Shown: piece by piece, positions 1 through 9,398 of the stretch | Layout: every line of letters begins with the position of its first letter | How positions within the stretch are numbered: the first letter of the stretch is position 1 | Source: an uncultured Erythrobacter sp. | Lineage (GTDB): Bacteria; Pseudomonadota; Alphaproteobacteria; Sphingomonadales; Sphingomonadaceae | Length of the DNA stretch: 12,874 nucleotides | Direction of reading: 5' to 3' | Assembly (NCBI GenBank): GCA_947258465.1 | Contig: CAMYIQ010000018.1 | Location: 1-12,874 of the forward strand | The notes under the pieces: model-generated | Seen by the model: the letters and a program-made list of their open reading frames with translations, nothing else | Databases searched by the model: none | Told to the model about the DNA's origin: nothing | Translations under genes and position numbers: made by a program

Positions 1-50
1 CTTTTTTATTGATAAGACGTTCGTACCCGCTTTGCATACATGATGCGAAA

Positions 51-560
51 CTAGGCGGCGTCGACAAATTTGAACCCGTAACTTGTAGTGGCGATATCGA
101 CCATGGATAGGAAGCATTCGGCGAGTTGGTGACATCGGGTTGCGACGGCGCGGTTGATCCTGAGGCAACCGAGGAGGCGTTCGACCTGATTGCGCTGTCT
201 GTAGAGTTCGCGGCCTGTGTTGGATCTTTACGCGCTGACTGGATCGACCGGGAATGACGGCTTCGATGTCTCGTCGGGTGAGGACGCTGCGGAAAGTATC
301 GACGTCCTATCCCTTGTCGGCCAGCGCGACCGATACGGCCTCCCATACCCCGGCGTCACTCCAGCGCTTTAACCTGCGGTGGATCGTGTACCACTGCCTT
401 ATCCGAGCGGAATTTCGCGCCAAGGTGTTCCCCAGCGTAGTCGCTAGAGTATGCCATTGATAGTCGCACGGTTCGCTTCAGATCGACGGTCACGCCCACA
501 ATTCCACGCGTCACTTGGAAGCAAGTCCTTCGAAACACGGCGCCCTGATTCGGGAAGGTC
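51..560 (-). pseudogene. Decayed IS5-family-like transposase (relic A), internally deleted
   Basis: No single frame is open, but three minus-strand frames read in series give a recognisable IS5-type transposase. The N-terminal part (about 524-425) reads LLPSDAW, then RRSEANRATINGIL, a stop at 444-446, and PWREIP. After a frameshift, the segment ending near 270 reads YTIHRRLKRWSDAGVWEAV and runs straight into ALADKG, a stop (307-309), then DVDTFRSVL. After another frameshift, 212-51 reads RELYRQRNQVERLLGCLR and ends FKFVDAA and a TAG stop at 51-53. YRQRNQVERLLGCLR fits the Y-x2-R-x3-E-x6-R/K signature holding the catalytic Glu, and ADKG matches the second Asp motif. The join of the N-terminal domain to the second Asp motif means the stretch with the first catalytic Asp is missing. 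Two stops, at least two frameshifts and the deletion make it inactive. Terminal inverted repeats and target duplications were not identified. The family is confident, the subgroup is not. Confidence 0.82.
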
Positions 561-570
561 CCCCCTACCA

Positions 571-845
571 AAGCCGCCTCAAGAAGGTGGCCTTGAATAA
601 AGCAGGCATAGCCGCGTCAACCAATTCATCCACGCCGCCTATTAAGAAGCGCGACAGTCAATGATTTGAACAGGTCCGGCAATACATTCGTGTTCTGGCC
701 GATCTCCACCCCGCGAGCATTTAAGATTTCTGATCTGGAACGAACCGAACGTCGTGGTTGATTGTCTAGCTTTCGGAGACAAAGCTTGAATGCGGACACG
801 CATTTTTATTCATGGCCGAATTTTAGAGGCGATCTCGAGCGAGTA
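571..845. other. Unassigned stretch between two transposase relics
   Basis: I recognise no gene, RNA or clear regulatory site here. The longest minus-strand frame with a possible start (GTG near 803, stop at 627-629) would encode about 58 residues with the C-terminal stretch LPDLFKSLTVALLNRRRG. It has no visible Shine-Dalgarno sequence and no family I know. The plus-strand frame open from 762 shows transposase-like sequence only from about 846. The stretch is probably leftover insertion-element or flanking DNA. It is also less GC-rich to the eye than the genes from 1128 onward. Confidence 0.4.
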
Positions 846-1071
846 GATCGGAGCCGCGATGCCAACGCAGGCCGCAAAGGGATCGAAGCTGCAGGTGCCA
901 AGGCAGCGATCTTGGCAAAGATCAACCGGCGCAACCTGATCAAGCGCCTCTTCAACAGGCTCAAGAACTTGCGCAGATTCGCCTCCTGCTACGACTAAAC
1001 CCAAAAATCCTATCTCGGCTTCGTCGTACTCGCCTCTGCTAAACTCTGGATACCCTTTATCCTCGAAACCA
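846..1071 (+). pseudogene. Decayed IS5-family-like transposase C-terminus (relic B)
   Basis: One plus-strand frame carries the C-terminal third of a transposase of a different IS5-type lineage from relic A. It reads DRSRDAN (a worn form of the DRGYDAN second-Asp motif), GIEAAGAKAAILAKINRRN, then NLIKRLFNRLKNLRRFASCYD, a TAA stop at 996-998, and in the same frame TQKSYLGFVVLASAKLWIP. In related transposases the RN-xx-E-R block carries the catalytic Glu. Here that codon is AAG, so Glu is replaced by Lys. The linker between AKINRRN and NLIKR, usually about 15 residues with a conserved Tyr, appears deleted, and the CYD-TQKSYLGF join is broken by the nonsense codon. Nothing recognisable of the N-terminal two thirds remains upstream. 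The reading frame runs on into the terminator hairpin at 1072, so the element's original end is not visible. Confidence 0.78.
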
Positions 1072-1110
1072 GAAAGGGCCCCGGGAACCCAGGGCCCTTT
1101 CTTTTTATTT
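1072..1110. terminator. Probable bidirectional intrinsic terminator beside clpB
   Basis: A perfect 10-base-pair inverted repeat (GAAAGGGCCC at 1072-1081 and GGGCCCTTTC at 1092-1101) encloses a 10-base loop. On the plus strand it is followed by CTTTTTATTT, an excellent U tract. On the minus strand, the direction of clpB, the hairpin lies 26 bases past the clpB stop and is followed by TGGTTT, a poorer U tract. It therefore ends clpB transcription and also blocks readthrough from the relic region toward clpB. Direction is inferred from tract quality only. Confidence 0.8.
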
Positions 1111-1127
1111 AGCAATAGATGTGCGGC

Positions 1128-3704
<2,577 letters not shown>

Positions 3705-3735
3705 GCAAACACCCCAGTCAAGAATTGCCGCACGG

Positions 3736-3763
3736 ATATAGTGTGGCGATTATGCAACACAAG
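3736..3763 (-). promoter_or_regulatory. Probable RpoH (heat-shock) promoter of clpB
   Basis: On the minus strand, CTTGTG (3763-3758) is separated by 16 bases from CTATAT (3741-3736), matching the alphaproteobacterial RpoH pattern CTTG...CTATAT. A transcript would start near 3728, leaving a leader of about 25 bases before the clpB ATG at 3704. The Shine-Dalgarno sequence is weak (GGGG in CTGGGGTG). The same bases could also be read as a poor sigma-70 promoter, but the agreement with RpoH and the identity of the gene favour heat-shock control. Confidence 0.72.
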
Positions 3764-3873
3764 CCCTCCCCGCAGAAAGTCCGGCGGGCGTATGAAAAGC
3801 ATAGGTAAACCGCGCGGCACCGACCGCAAGGGGCGCGCGCCGCGTCGGCTGTGTGCGGCGAAGCTCGCGGGGC

Positions 3874-5439
3874 TTATCGGGGGCGCCAGCTACGCGCCAG
3901 TTCGTCGAGCAGCATCACGCCGTATCCGCTCGATCCGGCAGGCACCAGCGGCGAGCTGGTAGAAGCGTCGTCGACCGAGGCCATGTCGATATGGATCCAG
4001 GGCAAGTCGTCGGGCACGAAATACTCGATGAAATGGGCTCCCGAGCTGGCCCCGGGCGACACGCCGCCATTGACCACATCGGCAATCTCGGAACCGCGAA
4101 CGGCCTTGCGATAGCTTTCATGCAGCGGCAACTGCCAAACCGGCTCGTCGACCCGCTGGCCTGCGGCGATTGCAGCTTCGGCGTAAGCCTTGTCCCGCGC
4201 AAAGACGCCCGCATATTCCGGCCCCAGCGCCCTTCCGACGGAGCCCGTCAGCGTGGCGATATCGACCAGGGCATAGGGCTCGGCTTCGCGCACCACGTAC
4301 TCGATGGCATCGGACAGAACGAGGCGGCCTTCGGCGTCGGTGCTGACGATCTCGATGGTCTTGCCCGACATGGTCCGCACCACGTCTCCCGGCCGCTGGG
4401 CGTTATCGCCCGGCATGTTCTCGGCCAGCGCCGCCACCGCGACCACGTGAACCGGCGCGCCCGATTTGGCGAGGCTGTAGATCGCCCCGGTCACTGCCGC
4501 AGCGCCCGACATGTCGCGTTTCATCGCGCCCATTCCGCTGCTCGGCTTGATCGAAATGCCGCCGGTATCGAAAGTGATGCCCTTGCCGGCCAGCGCAATC
4601 GGAGCGCCCGAGGCGCCGCGATAGGCGATCATCATCAGCCGCGGCGGGCGGCGACTGCCCTGCCCGACACCGGCGATTGCTCCCATGTTCATCCGCCGCA
4701 TGTCCGCCTGGTCGAGGACACTGATCGAGACATTCGGCACGCCTGCGAACAGGGCCTGCGCGCGGGCGACAAAGCTCTCCGGATATATCACACTGGCCGG
4801 TTCATTGACGAGATCGCGGGCGAAGCGCACGCCGTCTCCCAGTGCCGATTGGCGGCGCGTCCAGGATGCGGCCGCCTCTGCGGCCTGCGCCCCGACAAAG
4901 GTGATCGGCTGCGAAGGCTTGGCCGACCGGTCGCTCTTGTAGCGGTCGAACCGGTATTGCCCGAGCGTTGCGCCAAGCCCAGCCATCGCCATGGTGTCGC
5001 TGCCGGGCAAGCCGGCCACGGCGATCGGTGCATCCTCGTCGGCCAGTTCCTGGACGATCCGCCCCCCGACGACACGCCAGTCGATCGGCTGCCCGTCTTC
5101 ATCCGCAGCGCCGAACAGGACGATGCGCGGCGATCCGGCGGCCGAAGGCAGGTCGAGCAATTCGCCTGCCTTCCCGGCGAATTCGGCAGCGGCGATTCGC
5201 GCCTGCGCATCGGCGGGCAGGCCGGTCACGCCTTCCGGCAGGCTCGTATCGGTCATCACGACTGCCAGCGCCGCATCGGCCGGTACGGACCGGGCAAAGG
5301 CAACCGGGCGCTCTTCGCTGTTCCCGATGGTTGCCGGAGCGACCCCCGATCCCGGGACGTCCTGCGCGGCCAGCAGCGCGGGGTTGGACGCGGTGGCAGC
5401 AAGGGCAAGGGTCAAGGCGGCGAAAGTATGGCGTTTCAT
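3874..5439 (-). CDS. Exported M17-family (leucyl) aminopeptidase
   Basis: This is an M17 metallo-aminopeptidase, a family with two metal ions that removes N-terminal residues from peptides, usually as a hexamer. The 521-residue product has every catalytic residue of the family at the right spacing: K286 and D291 in GKGITFDTGG, K298 in SIKPS, D309 in MKRDMSG, and D368, E370 and R372 in STDAEGRLVL (the signature normally begins Asn-Thr-Asp; here Ser-Thr-Asp). ENMPG and ATLTGS motifs are also present. Unlike the classical cytosolic PepA it starts MKRHTFAALTLALAATAS, a typical signal peptide, with likely cleavage near LLAAQ-D at 23-27, so it probably works in the periplasm. Residues from about 30 to 190 form the variable N-terminal domain. 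The ATG at 5437-5439 has GGGGGA six bases upstream. Its start is 117 bases downstream of the ATPase gene on the same strand. Substrate preference cannot be read from the sequence. Confidence 0.93.
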   Translation of the reverse strand: MKRHTFAALTLALAATASNPALLAAQDVPGSGVAPATIGNSEERPVAFARSVPADAALAVVMTDTSLPEGVTGLPADAQARIAAAEFAGKAGELLDLPSAAGSPRIVLFGAADEDGQPIDWRVVGGRIVQELADEDAPIAVAGLPGSDTMAMAGLGATLGQYRFDRYKSDRSAKPSQPITFVGAQAAEAAASWTRRQSALGDGVRFARDLVNEPASVIYPESFVARAQALFAGVPNVSISVLDQADMRRMNMGAIAGVGQGSRRPPRLMMIAYRGASGAPIALAGKGITFDTGGISIKPSSGMGAMKRDMSGAAAVTGAIYSLAKSGAPVHVVAVAALAENMPGDNAQRPGDVVRTMSGKTIEIVSTDAEGRLVLSDAIEYVVREAEPYALVDIATLTGSVGRALGPEYAGVFARDKAYAEAAIAAGQRVDEPVWQLPLHESYRKAVRGSEIADVVNGGVSPGASSGAHFIEYFVPDDLPWIHIDMASVDDASTSSPLVPAGSSGYGVMLLDELARSWRPR

Positions 5440-5469
5440 GGGCAGTCCCCCGAACAGTCTGGTTGGCAG

Positions 5470-5498
5470 AAAATATGCGCGGATAGCGCCTGACCCAA
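5470..5498 (-). promoter_or_regulatory. Possible sigma-70 promoter of the M17 peptidase gene
   Basis: On the minus strand, TTGGGT (5498-5493) lies 17 bases from TATTTT (5475-5470), within the 117-base gap behind the ATPase gene. It would give a leader of roughly 24 bases before the ATG at 5439. Both hexamers are imperfect, so this is tentative. Confidence 0.35.
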
Positions 5499-5550
5499 TA
5501 TGCCGTCGCGGGAAAGTTCGGCCTCGGCGACCGACACACTGGTATCGACG

Positions 5551-5566
5551 AGCGGGTTATCCCGCT
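5551..5566. repeat. Short perfect inverted repeat spanning the ATPase stop codon
   Basis: AGCGGG (5551-5556) and CCCGCT (5561-5566) form a six-base-pair stem with a four-base TTAT loop; the stop codon TAA (minus strand, 5559-5557) is in the loop. No U tract follows on either strand, so it is not a convincing terminator. It may protect the transcript 3' end or be chance in GC-rich DNA. Confidence 0.35.
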
Positions 5567-7005
5567 TCGACGCCCTCGAGCCCGGGGACCATCACCGTGC
5601 GATCGCCGCCGAAATCCTCGCGCACGACGACCAGGCCCTGGCGTTCCAGATGGTCGAGCAGCCGTCGGATACGCCCCGGCGAACTCGTGCCGTAAGCCCG
5701 CGCCAGTTCGTTCTCGTCTACCTGCGTCTCGCCCGCATGAGCGGCCTTGGCGATGACGAGGAAAGGCCCCAGCAGGTCCTCTTCGACCGCCTTTGCAAGG
5801 TCCATGATCCGCGTCTGCAGCGCCTCGTCGAGTTCGGCCAGCCCGGCCCCGGCGATCGCGAAACGGCGCCGGAAAGCGCGCATGTCGGGCATCGGTCCGA
5901 TCAGCCGTTCGCGGCGGCACCGCGTGAGGAAGGTCTGGTATTGCGCGCTGGCCGACTGGAAGGCGATCCCTTCTTCCTTCGCCAGTTCGCCGATGATCTC
6001 CGCGATCCGGGTGGCGATGGCGGAGGTGTCGACCGGCTCGGCCGGTGTGTCTACCTGGCGTTCCTCGGCCCCCGCAATGCTGTCGGCCACTTCCTCGACC
6101 CGCGGTGCGGGCGGTGGAACCGGCGGCGGCGGCGCCTTGGCGACTTCGCTGGCCAGATCGGTGGTAAGCAGCGCGGCCATGTCTTCGGGCGCGGTATCGG
6201 GCAAGGCCATCAGGCCTTCGCTCTGCATGGTGTGGCCGGTCTTCACCGGGCCGATCTTGCAGGCGATCGGAATGCGGGTGATCGCGGGGCCGAGCGCGAG
6301 AAAGTGCCCCCGTTCGAGCTCGCGGATGCGTTCGGCCTGCCGCCGCTCCATCCCAAGGAGATCGGCCGCGCGCACCATGTCGATATCGAGGAAGGTGCGC
6401 CCCATCAGAAAGTTCGAGGCCTCGGCGGCGACATTCTTGGCGAGCTTGGCCAGCCGCTGGGTGGCGACGATCCCGGCCAGCCCGCGCTTGCGCCCGCGGC
6501 ACATGAGGTTGGTCATGGCCGACAGCGTCATGCGGCGCGTTTCCTCCGCCATCTCGCCAGCGGCAGCCGGGGCGAACATTTGCGCTTCATCGACGACCAC
6601 CAGTGCAGGATACCAGTGCTCGCGCGGGGCATCGAACAATGCGGTGAGGAACTGGGCGGCGCAGCGGATCTGCTGCTCGACCTCCAGCCCGTCCAAATCC
6701 AGCACGACGCTGGCGCGGTGTTCGCGGATGCGCCGGGCAAGCGCTTCGATCTCGCCTGGCGAATAGGCCGATCCGTCGATCACCACATGGCCGAATTCCT
6801 CGGCCAGCGAGGGAAAATCGCCTTCCGGATCGATCACCACCTGCTGGACCATGCCGGCGCTTTCTTCGAGCAGGCGGCGGATCAGGTGCGACTTGCCGCT
6901 GCCCGAATTGCCCTGGACGAGCAGGCGGGTCGCGAGGAGTTCCTCGATATCGAATTCGACCGGCTTGCCGGAGGATTCGTGGCCAATGGTGATCTGCGCT
7001 GTCAC
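5557..7005 (-). CDS. HerA/DUF87-type P-loop ATPase with C-terminal helical extension
   Basis: The 482-residue product is a HerA-FtsK-superfamily ATPase. Residues 1-255 form the motor: Walker A GNSGSGKS at 32-39, Walker B LVVVDEAQMF with D139 and E140, the basic GRKRG at 171-175, and sensor-like VATQRLAKLAK from 180. HerA proteins are hexameric DNA translocases, and in archaea and some defence islands they pair with the nuclease NurA or with SIR2 proteins. A Pro-rich linker (APPPPVPPPAPR, about 291-302) leads to a C-terminal region. Its last 60 residues (AYGTSSPGRIRRLLDHLERQ and a following beta hairpin) resemble a winged helix-turn-helix, so DNA binding is plausible. The start is GTG at 7003-7005 with no good Shine-Dalgarno sequence. 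An upstream start cannot be excluded, because the frame stays open for some codons. No NurA or other nuclease partner is in view. ATPase assignment is firm, cellular role unknown. Confidence 0.86.
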   Translation of the reverse strand: MTAQITIGHESSGKPVEFDIEELLATRLLVQGNSGSGKSHLIRRLLEESAGMVQQVVIDPEGDFPSLAEEFGHVVIDGSAYSPGEIEALARRIREHRASVVLDLDGLEVEQQIRCAAQFLTALFDAPREHWYPALVVVDEAQMFAPAAAGEMAEETRRMTLSAMTNLMCRGRKRGLAGIVATQRLAKLAKNVAAEASNFLMGRTFLDIDMVRAADLLGMERRQAERIRELERGHFLALGPAITRIPIACKIGPVKTGHTMQSEGLMALPDTAPEDMAALLTTDLASEVAKAPPPPVPPPAPRVEEVADSIAGAEERQVDTPAEPVDTSAIATRIAEIIGELAKEEGIAFQSASAQYQTFLTRCRRERLIGPMPDMRAFRRRFAIAGAGLAELDEALQTRIMDLAKAVEEDLLGPFLVIAKAAHAGETQVDENELARAYGTSSPGRIRRLLDHLERQGLVVVREDFGGDRTVMVPGLEGVEAG

Positions 7006-7049
7006 TATCGGCCAGTTAGCGGGCCGAATCCGCCAGGGGGAACAGCGCC

Positions 7050-7065
7050 GGGCATGGTTTTGCCC
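7050..7065. promoter_or_regulatory. Inverted repeat in the divergent ATPase/acylase gap
   Basis: The 120-base gap between the divergent genes must hold both promoters, but I see no clear -35/-10 pair for either. The one structured element is GGGCA (7050-7054), six bases, TGCCC (7061-7065), which could be an operator or a chance palindrome. AGAGGA at 7111-7116 is the Shine-Dalgarno sequence of the acylase gene. Confidence 0.25.
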
Positions 7066-7125
7066 AATCGCGTTGCGTCACGCCCGAGCCCTCGCTAGGC
7101 CGGTTGCAAGAGAGGACGGATTTCG

Positions 7126-9372
7126 ATGAGAAAATGGCTGGGGCGCATTGGCTTTGCGCTGCTCGTGATCGTGCTGGTCGCATTTGTCGGGCTGGTTAGC
7201 TGGGAGCCCTTCTTCGCGAAGCGCGACGATATCGCGCAGTCGAACGATAGCTTCACGGCGGAAATCATCCGCGACGAATTCGGTGTTCCGCACATCTATG
7301 GCGAGCGCGATGCGGACGTGGCCTACGGCGTCGCCATCGCCCATTCGGAGGATGATTTCTTCACGCTGCAAGACGTCATCGCCATGGCGCGCGGGCGGTA
7401 TGGCGCGATTGCCGGACCCGATGGCGCGGCGGTGGATTATGTCTACCACCTGCTCGACGCACGCGGGACCGCGGAAAGACACTATCCGGAACTGCCGGGC
7501 GATACGCGCGCCCTGTTCGAAGCCTATGCCACGGGCCTCAACGACTATGCGCGCGCACATCCGGACGAAATCAAGCTGGCGAACCTGTTTCCTGTCGACG
7601 GCATGGACGTTGCCGCCGGCTTTGCCCTGCGCCAGCCGTTCTTCTTCGGGTTGAACAACACCATCGAGCCACTGGTTGCGGGCGAGGACCTAAGGCCCGA
7701 ATTCGGCCCGCCCATCACCGCCGATGGCGATGCGGACCGGATCGACCGAGAGGATGGTTCGGCCGAAGCGGACACGGCCCGTTCCCAGGCCCGCGCCCAT
7801 CCCTTGCCCTGGGGGGAAGACGGCGCCCTGTCCGGATCGAATGCGTTCGCCATCGCGCCGGACAAGTCGGGCGACGGCGTTACTCGCCTGGTGTCGAACA
7901 GCCACCAGCCCTGGCGCGGAGGCGTGGCATGGTACGAACTCGTCGTCCAAAGCGGCGAAGGCTGGCATTATGCGGGCGCCAACTTCCCCGGCAGCCCGTT
8001 TCCCTTTCTCGGCCATAACGAACATCTGGGCTGGACCAATACGGTCAATCGGCCCGACATGACCGACGTCTACAAGCTGGTGCTCGACGACAGCGGCACG
8101 AAGTATCGCATGGGGGATCGCTGGCTCGATCTGGAGGAAGAGACGGTCACGCTTCCGGTGCGTTTCGGGCCGGTGGTCCTCCCCATCCGGCGGACCGTAT
8201 ATCGCAGTGTGCACGGACCGGTCATCAAGAACGAGAGGGGTGCTTTCGCCATCCGTTATGGCGGGATCGACAATCTGGGCCAGCTTGACGCCTATTACCG
8301 GCTCAACAAGGCCGAAACGCTGGAGGAATGGCAGGGCATTCTGGCGCGGATGGACATCCCTTCGACCAACTTCATCTACGCCGACAAGGTCGGCAACATC
8401 GCCTATATCTACAATGCCGCCCTGCCCGACCGAGCGAAGGGATATGATTGGCGCGGCGTCCTGCCGGGCGACGATCCCAAGGCATTGTGGAACGCGCCGG
8501 TATCCTACGAAGCTCTGCCGAAATATATCAATCCGGCTTCGGGTTGGCTTTACAACGCCAACAACACGCCCTTCACCGCTGCGGGCGAAGGCAGCGATCT
8601 GGCGCCGGGCAGCGTCCCGCCCGAACTCGGCGTCGAACTCAAGCAGACCAACCGCTCGCGCCGGGCGTGGAAGCTGATGAGCGAGGACGGGCCGATCACG
8701 CTCGACCGGCTGAAGAAGATCAAATACGATACCGCATACGAGCGCGAAGGATATATCGCCGATCTGTGGGACGCGCTGGAACGGCTCGAACTCGATCCCG
8801 ACAGCGACCTCGGCCGCGCCCGCGCCTTGCTGGTCGACTGGGATTTCACCGCGGACAATGTCGGTTCGGGCGATGCCCTGGCCCTGCTGATGATCAAGGA
8901 ATTCATGTCCGCCGAATATCAGAACAAGCCCCTGCCCGATGTTCGCGAACAGCTCGAATGGTCGGTCGATCATCTCAATGCGCATTTCGGGCGGATCGAT
9001 CCGCCCATGGGAGACTTGCTGCGTCTGCGGCAGGGCAAGGTCGACCTGCCGCTCGACGGTGGCTCCGATACATTGCGAGCATCGACCACCTGGGAGGTAG
9101 AGGAAGACGGCCGCCTGTCGGTCAAACATGGCGACAGCTTCATCCAGTTTGTCGAATGGGCTCCGGGGAAACGCGTGCGATCGCAATCGATCCAGCCCTT
9201 TGGCGCAGCCACCACGCGCCCGGACTCGCCGCATTATGTCGATCAGGCGCCGCTGTTCGTCCAGCATCGCTTGAAGCCGGTCAATTTCTGGCGCGAAGAT
9301 GCGATCGCGAATGCCGCGAGCCGGAAGACCGTGACGAACCGGGATGGAAACCGTAGCGTCAAAACCCATTGA
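7126..9372 (+). CDS. Penicillin acylase family protein (S45; AHL/aculeacin acylase-like Ntn hydrolase)
   Basis: The 748-residue product is an Ntn hydrolase that would cleave itself into alpha and beta chains and hydrolyse acyl amide bonds, with acyl-homoserine lactones, beta-lactams or lipopeptides as family substrates. One hydrophobic segment at about 8-26 (WLGRIGFALLVIVLVAF) is a signal anchor, so it acts outside the cytoplasmic membrane. The alpha chain has the family blocks EIIRDEFGVPHIYG and VAYGVAIAHSEDDFF. The nucleophile should be S238 in ALSGSNAF. H260 in SNSHQPW and V307 in WTNTV sit at beta positions 23 and 70, as in PvdQ-type acylases, and NANNTP at 477-482 should carry the oxyanion-hole Asn. 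The acidic stretch about 198-237 before S238 is the probable excised spacer. Length matches AHL acylases (about 760). The ATG has AGAGGA upstream. The M16 gene follows after 26 bases. Substrate is not predictable from sequence alone. Confidence 0.92.
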   Translation: MRKWLGRIGFALLVIVLVAFVGLVSWEPFFAKRDDIAQSNDSFTAEIIRDEFGVPHIYGERDADVAYGVAIAHSEDDFFTLQDVIAMARGRYGAIAGPDGAAVDYVYHLLDARGTAERHYPELPGDTRALFEAYATGLNDYARAHPDEIKLANLFPVDGMDVAAGFALRQPFFFGLNNTIEPLVAGEDLRPEFGPPITADGDADRIDREDGSAEADTARSQARAHPLPWGEDGALSGSNAFAIAPDKSGDGVTRLVSNSHQPWRGGVAWYELVVQSGEGWHYAGANFPGSPFPFLGHNEHLGWTNTVNRPDMTDVYKLVLDDSGTKYRMGDRWLDLEEETVTLPVRFGPVVLPIRRTVYRSVHGPVIKNERGAFAIRYGGIDNLGQLDAYYRLNKAETLEEWQGILARMDIPSTNFIYADKVGNIAYIYNAALPDRAKGYDWRGVLPGDDPKALWNAPVSYEALPKYINPASGWLYNANNTPFTAAGEGSDLAPGSVPPELGVELKQTNRSRRAWKLMSEDGPITLDRLKKIKYDTAYEREGYIADLWDALERLELDPDSDLGRARALLVDWDFTADNVGSGDALALLMIKEFMSAEYQNKPLPDVREQLEWSVDHLNAHFGRIDPPMGDLLRLRQGKVDLPLDGGSDTLRASTTWEVEEDGRLSVKHGDSFIQFVEWAPGKRVRSQSIQPFGAATTRPDSPHYVDQAPLFVQHRLKPVNFWREDAIANAASRKTVTNRDGNRSVKTH

Positions 9373-9398
9373 AAAACCGAATCGAATATCGAGGTAAC

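Noticed and set aside
1..1071. Possible intact mobile element or CRISPR-like repeats
   Set aside because: Both transposase readings are broken, no matching terminal inverted repeats were found, and there are no regularly spaced repeats anywhere in the window.
3764..3873. Possible terminator for the M17 gene before clpB
   Set aside because: Short GC-rich repeats exist (such as CCGC and GCGG near 3770-3785) but no stable stem followed by a U tract was found.
3792..3962. Possible 56-codon plus-strand gene with ATG at 3792, overlapping the M17 gene end
   Set aside because: No Shine-Dalgarno sequence of note, very Arg-rich as expected for antisense of GC-rich coding DNA, and it overlaps a well-supported gene.
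3853..5493. Long plus-strand frame opposite the M17 peptidase gene
   Set aside because: Shadow frame. The His/Arg-rich low-information product shows no motif.
5099..6502. Minus-strand frame of about 467 codons spanning the ATPase/M17 junction
   Set aside because: Extremely Arg/Gly/Ala-rich and overlaps both real genes in another frame; it is a GC-rich out-of-frame artefact.
5557..7005. Calling the ATPase part of a defence system
   Set aside because: No nuclease, SIR2, methylase or other defence gene is visible nearby, and the flanking genes look like ordinary chromosome.
7078..7560. Minus-strand frame of 160 codons opposite the acylase start
   Set aside because: Overlaps the divergent promoter gap and the acylase N-terminus, with no motif or ribosome-binding site.
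7690..9369. Minus-strand frame of about 559 codons opposite the acylase gene
   Set aside because: Antisense shadow of the acylase, which has a complete set of family motifs.
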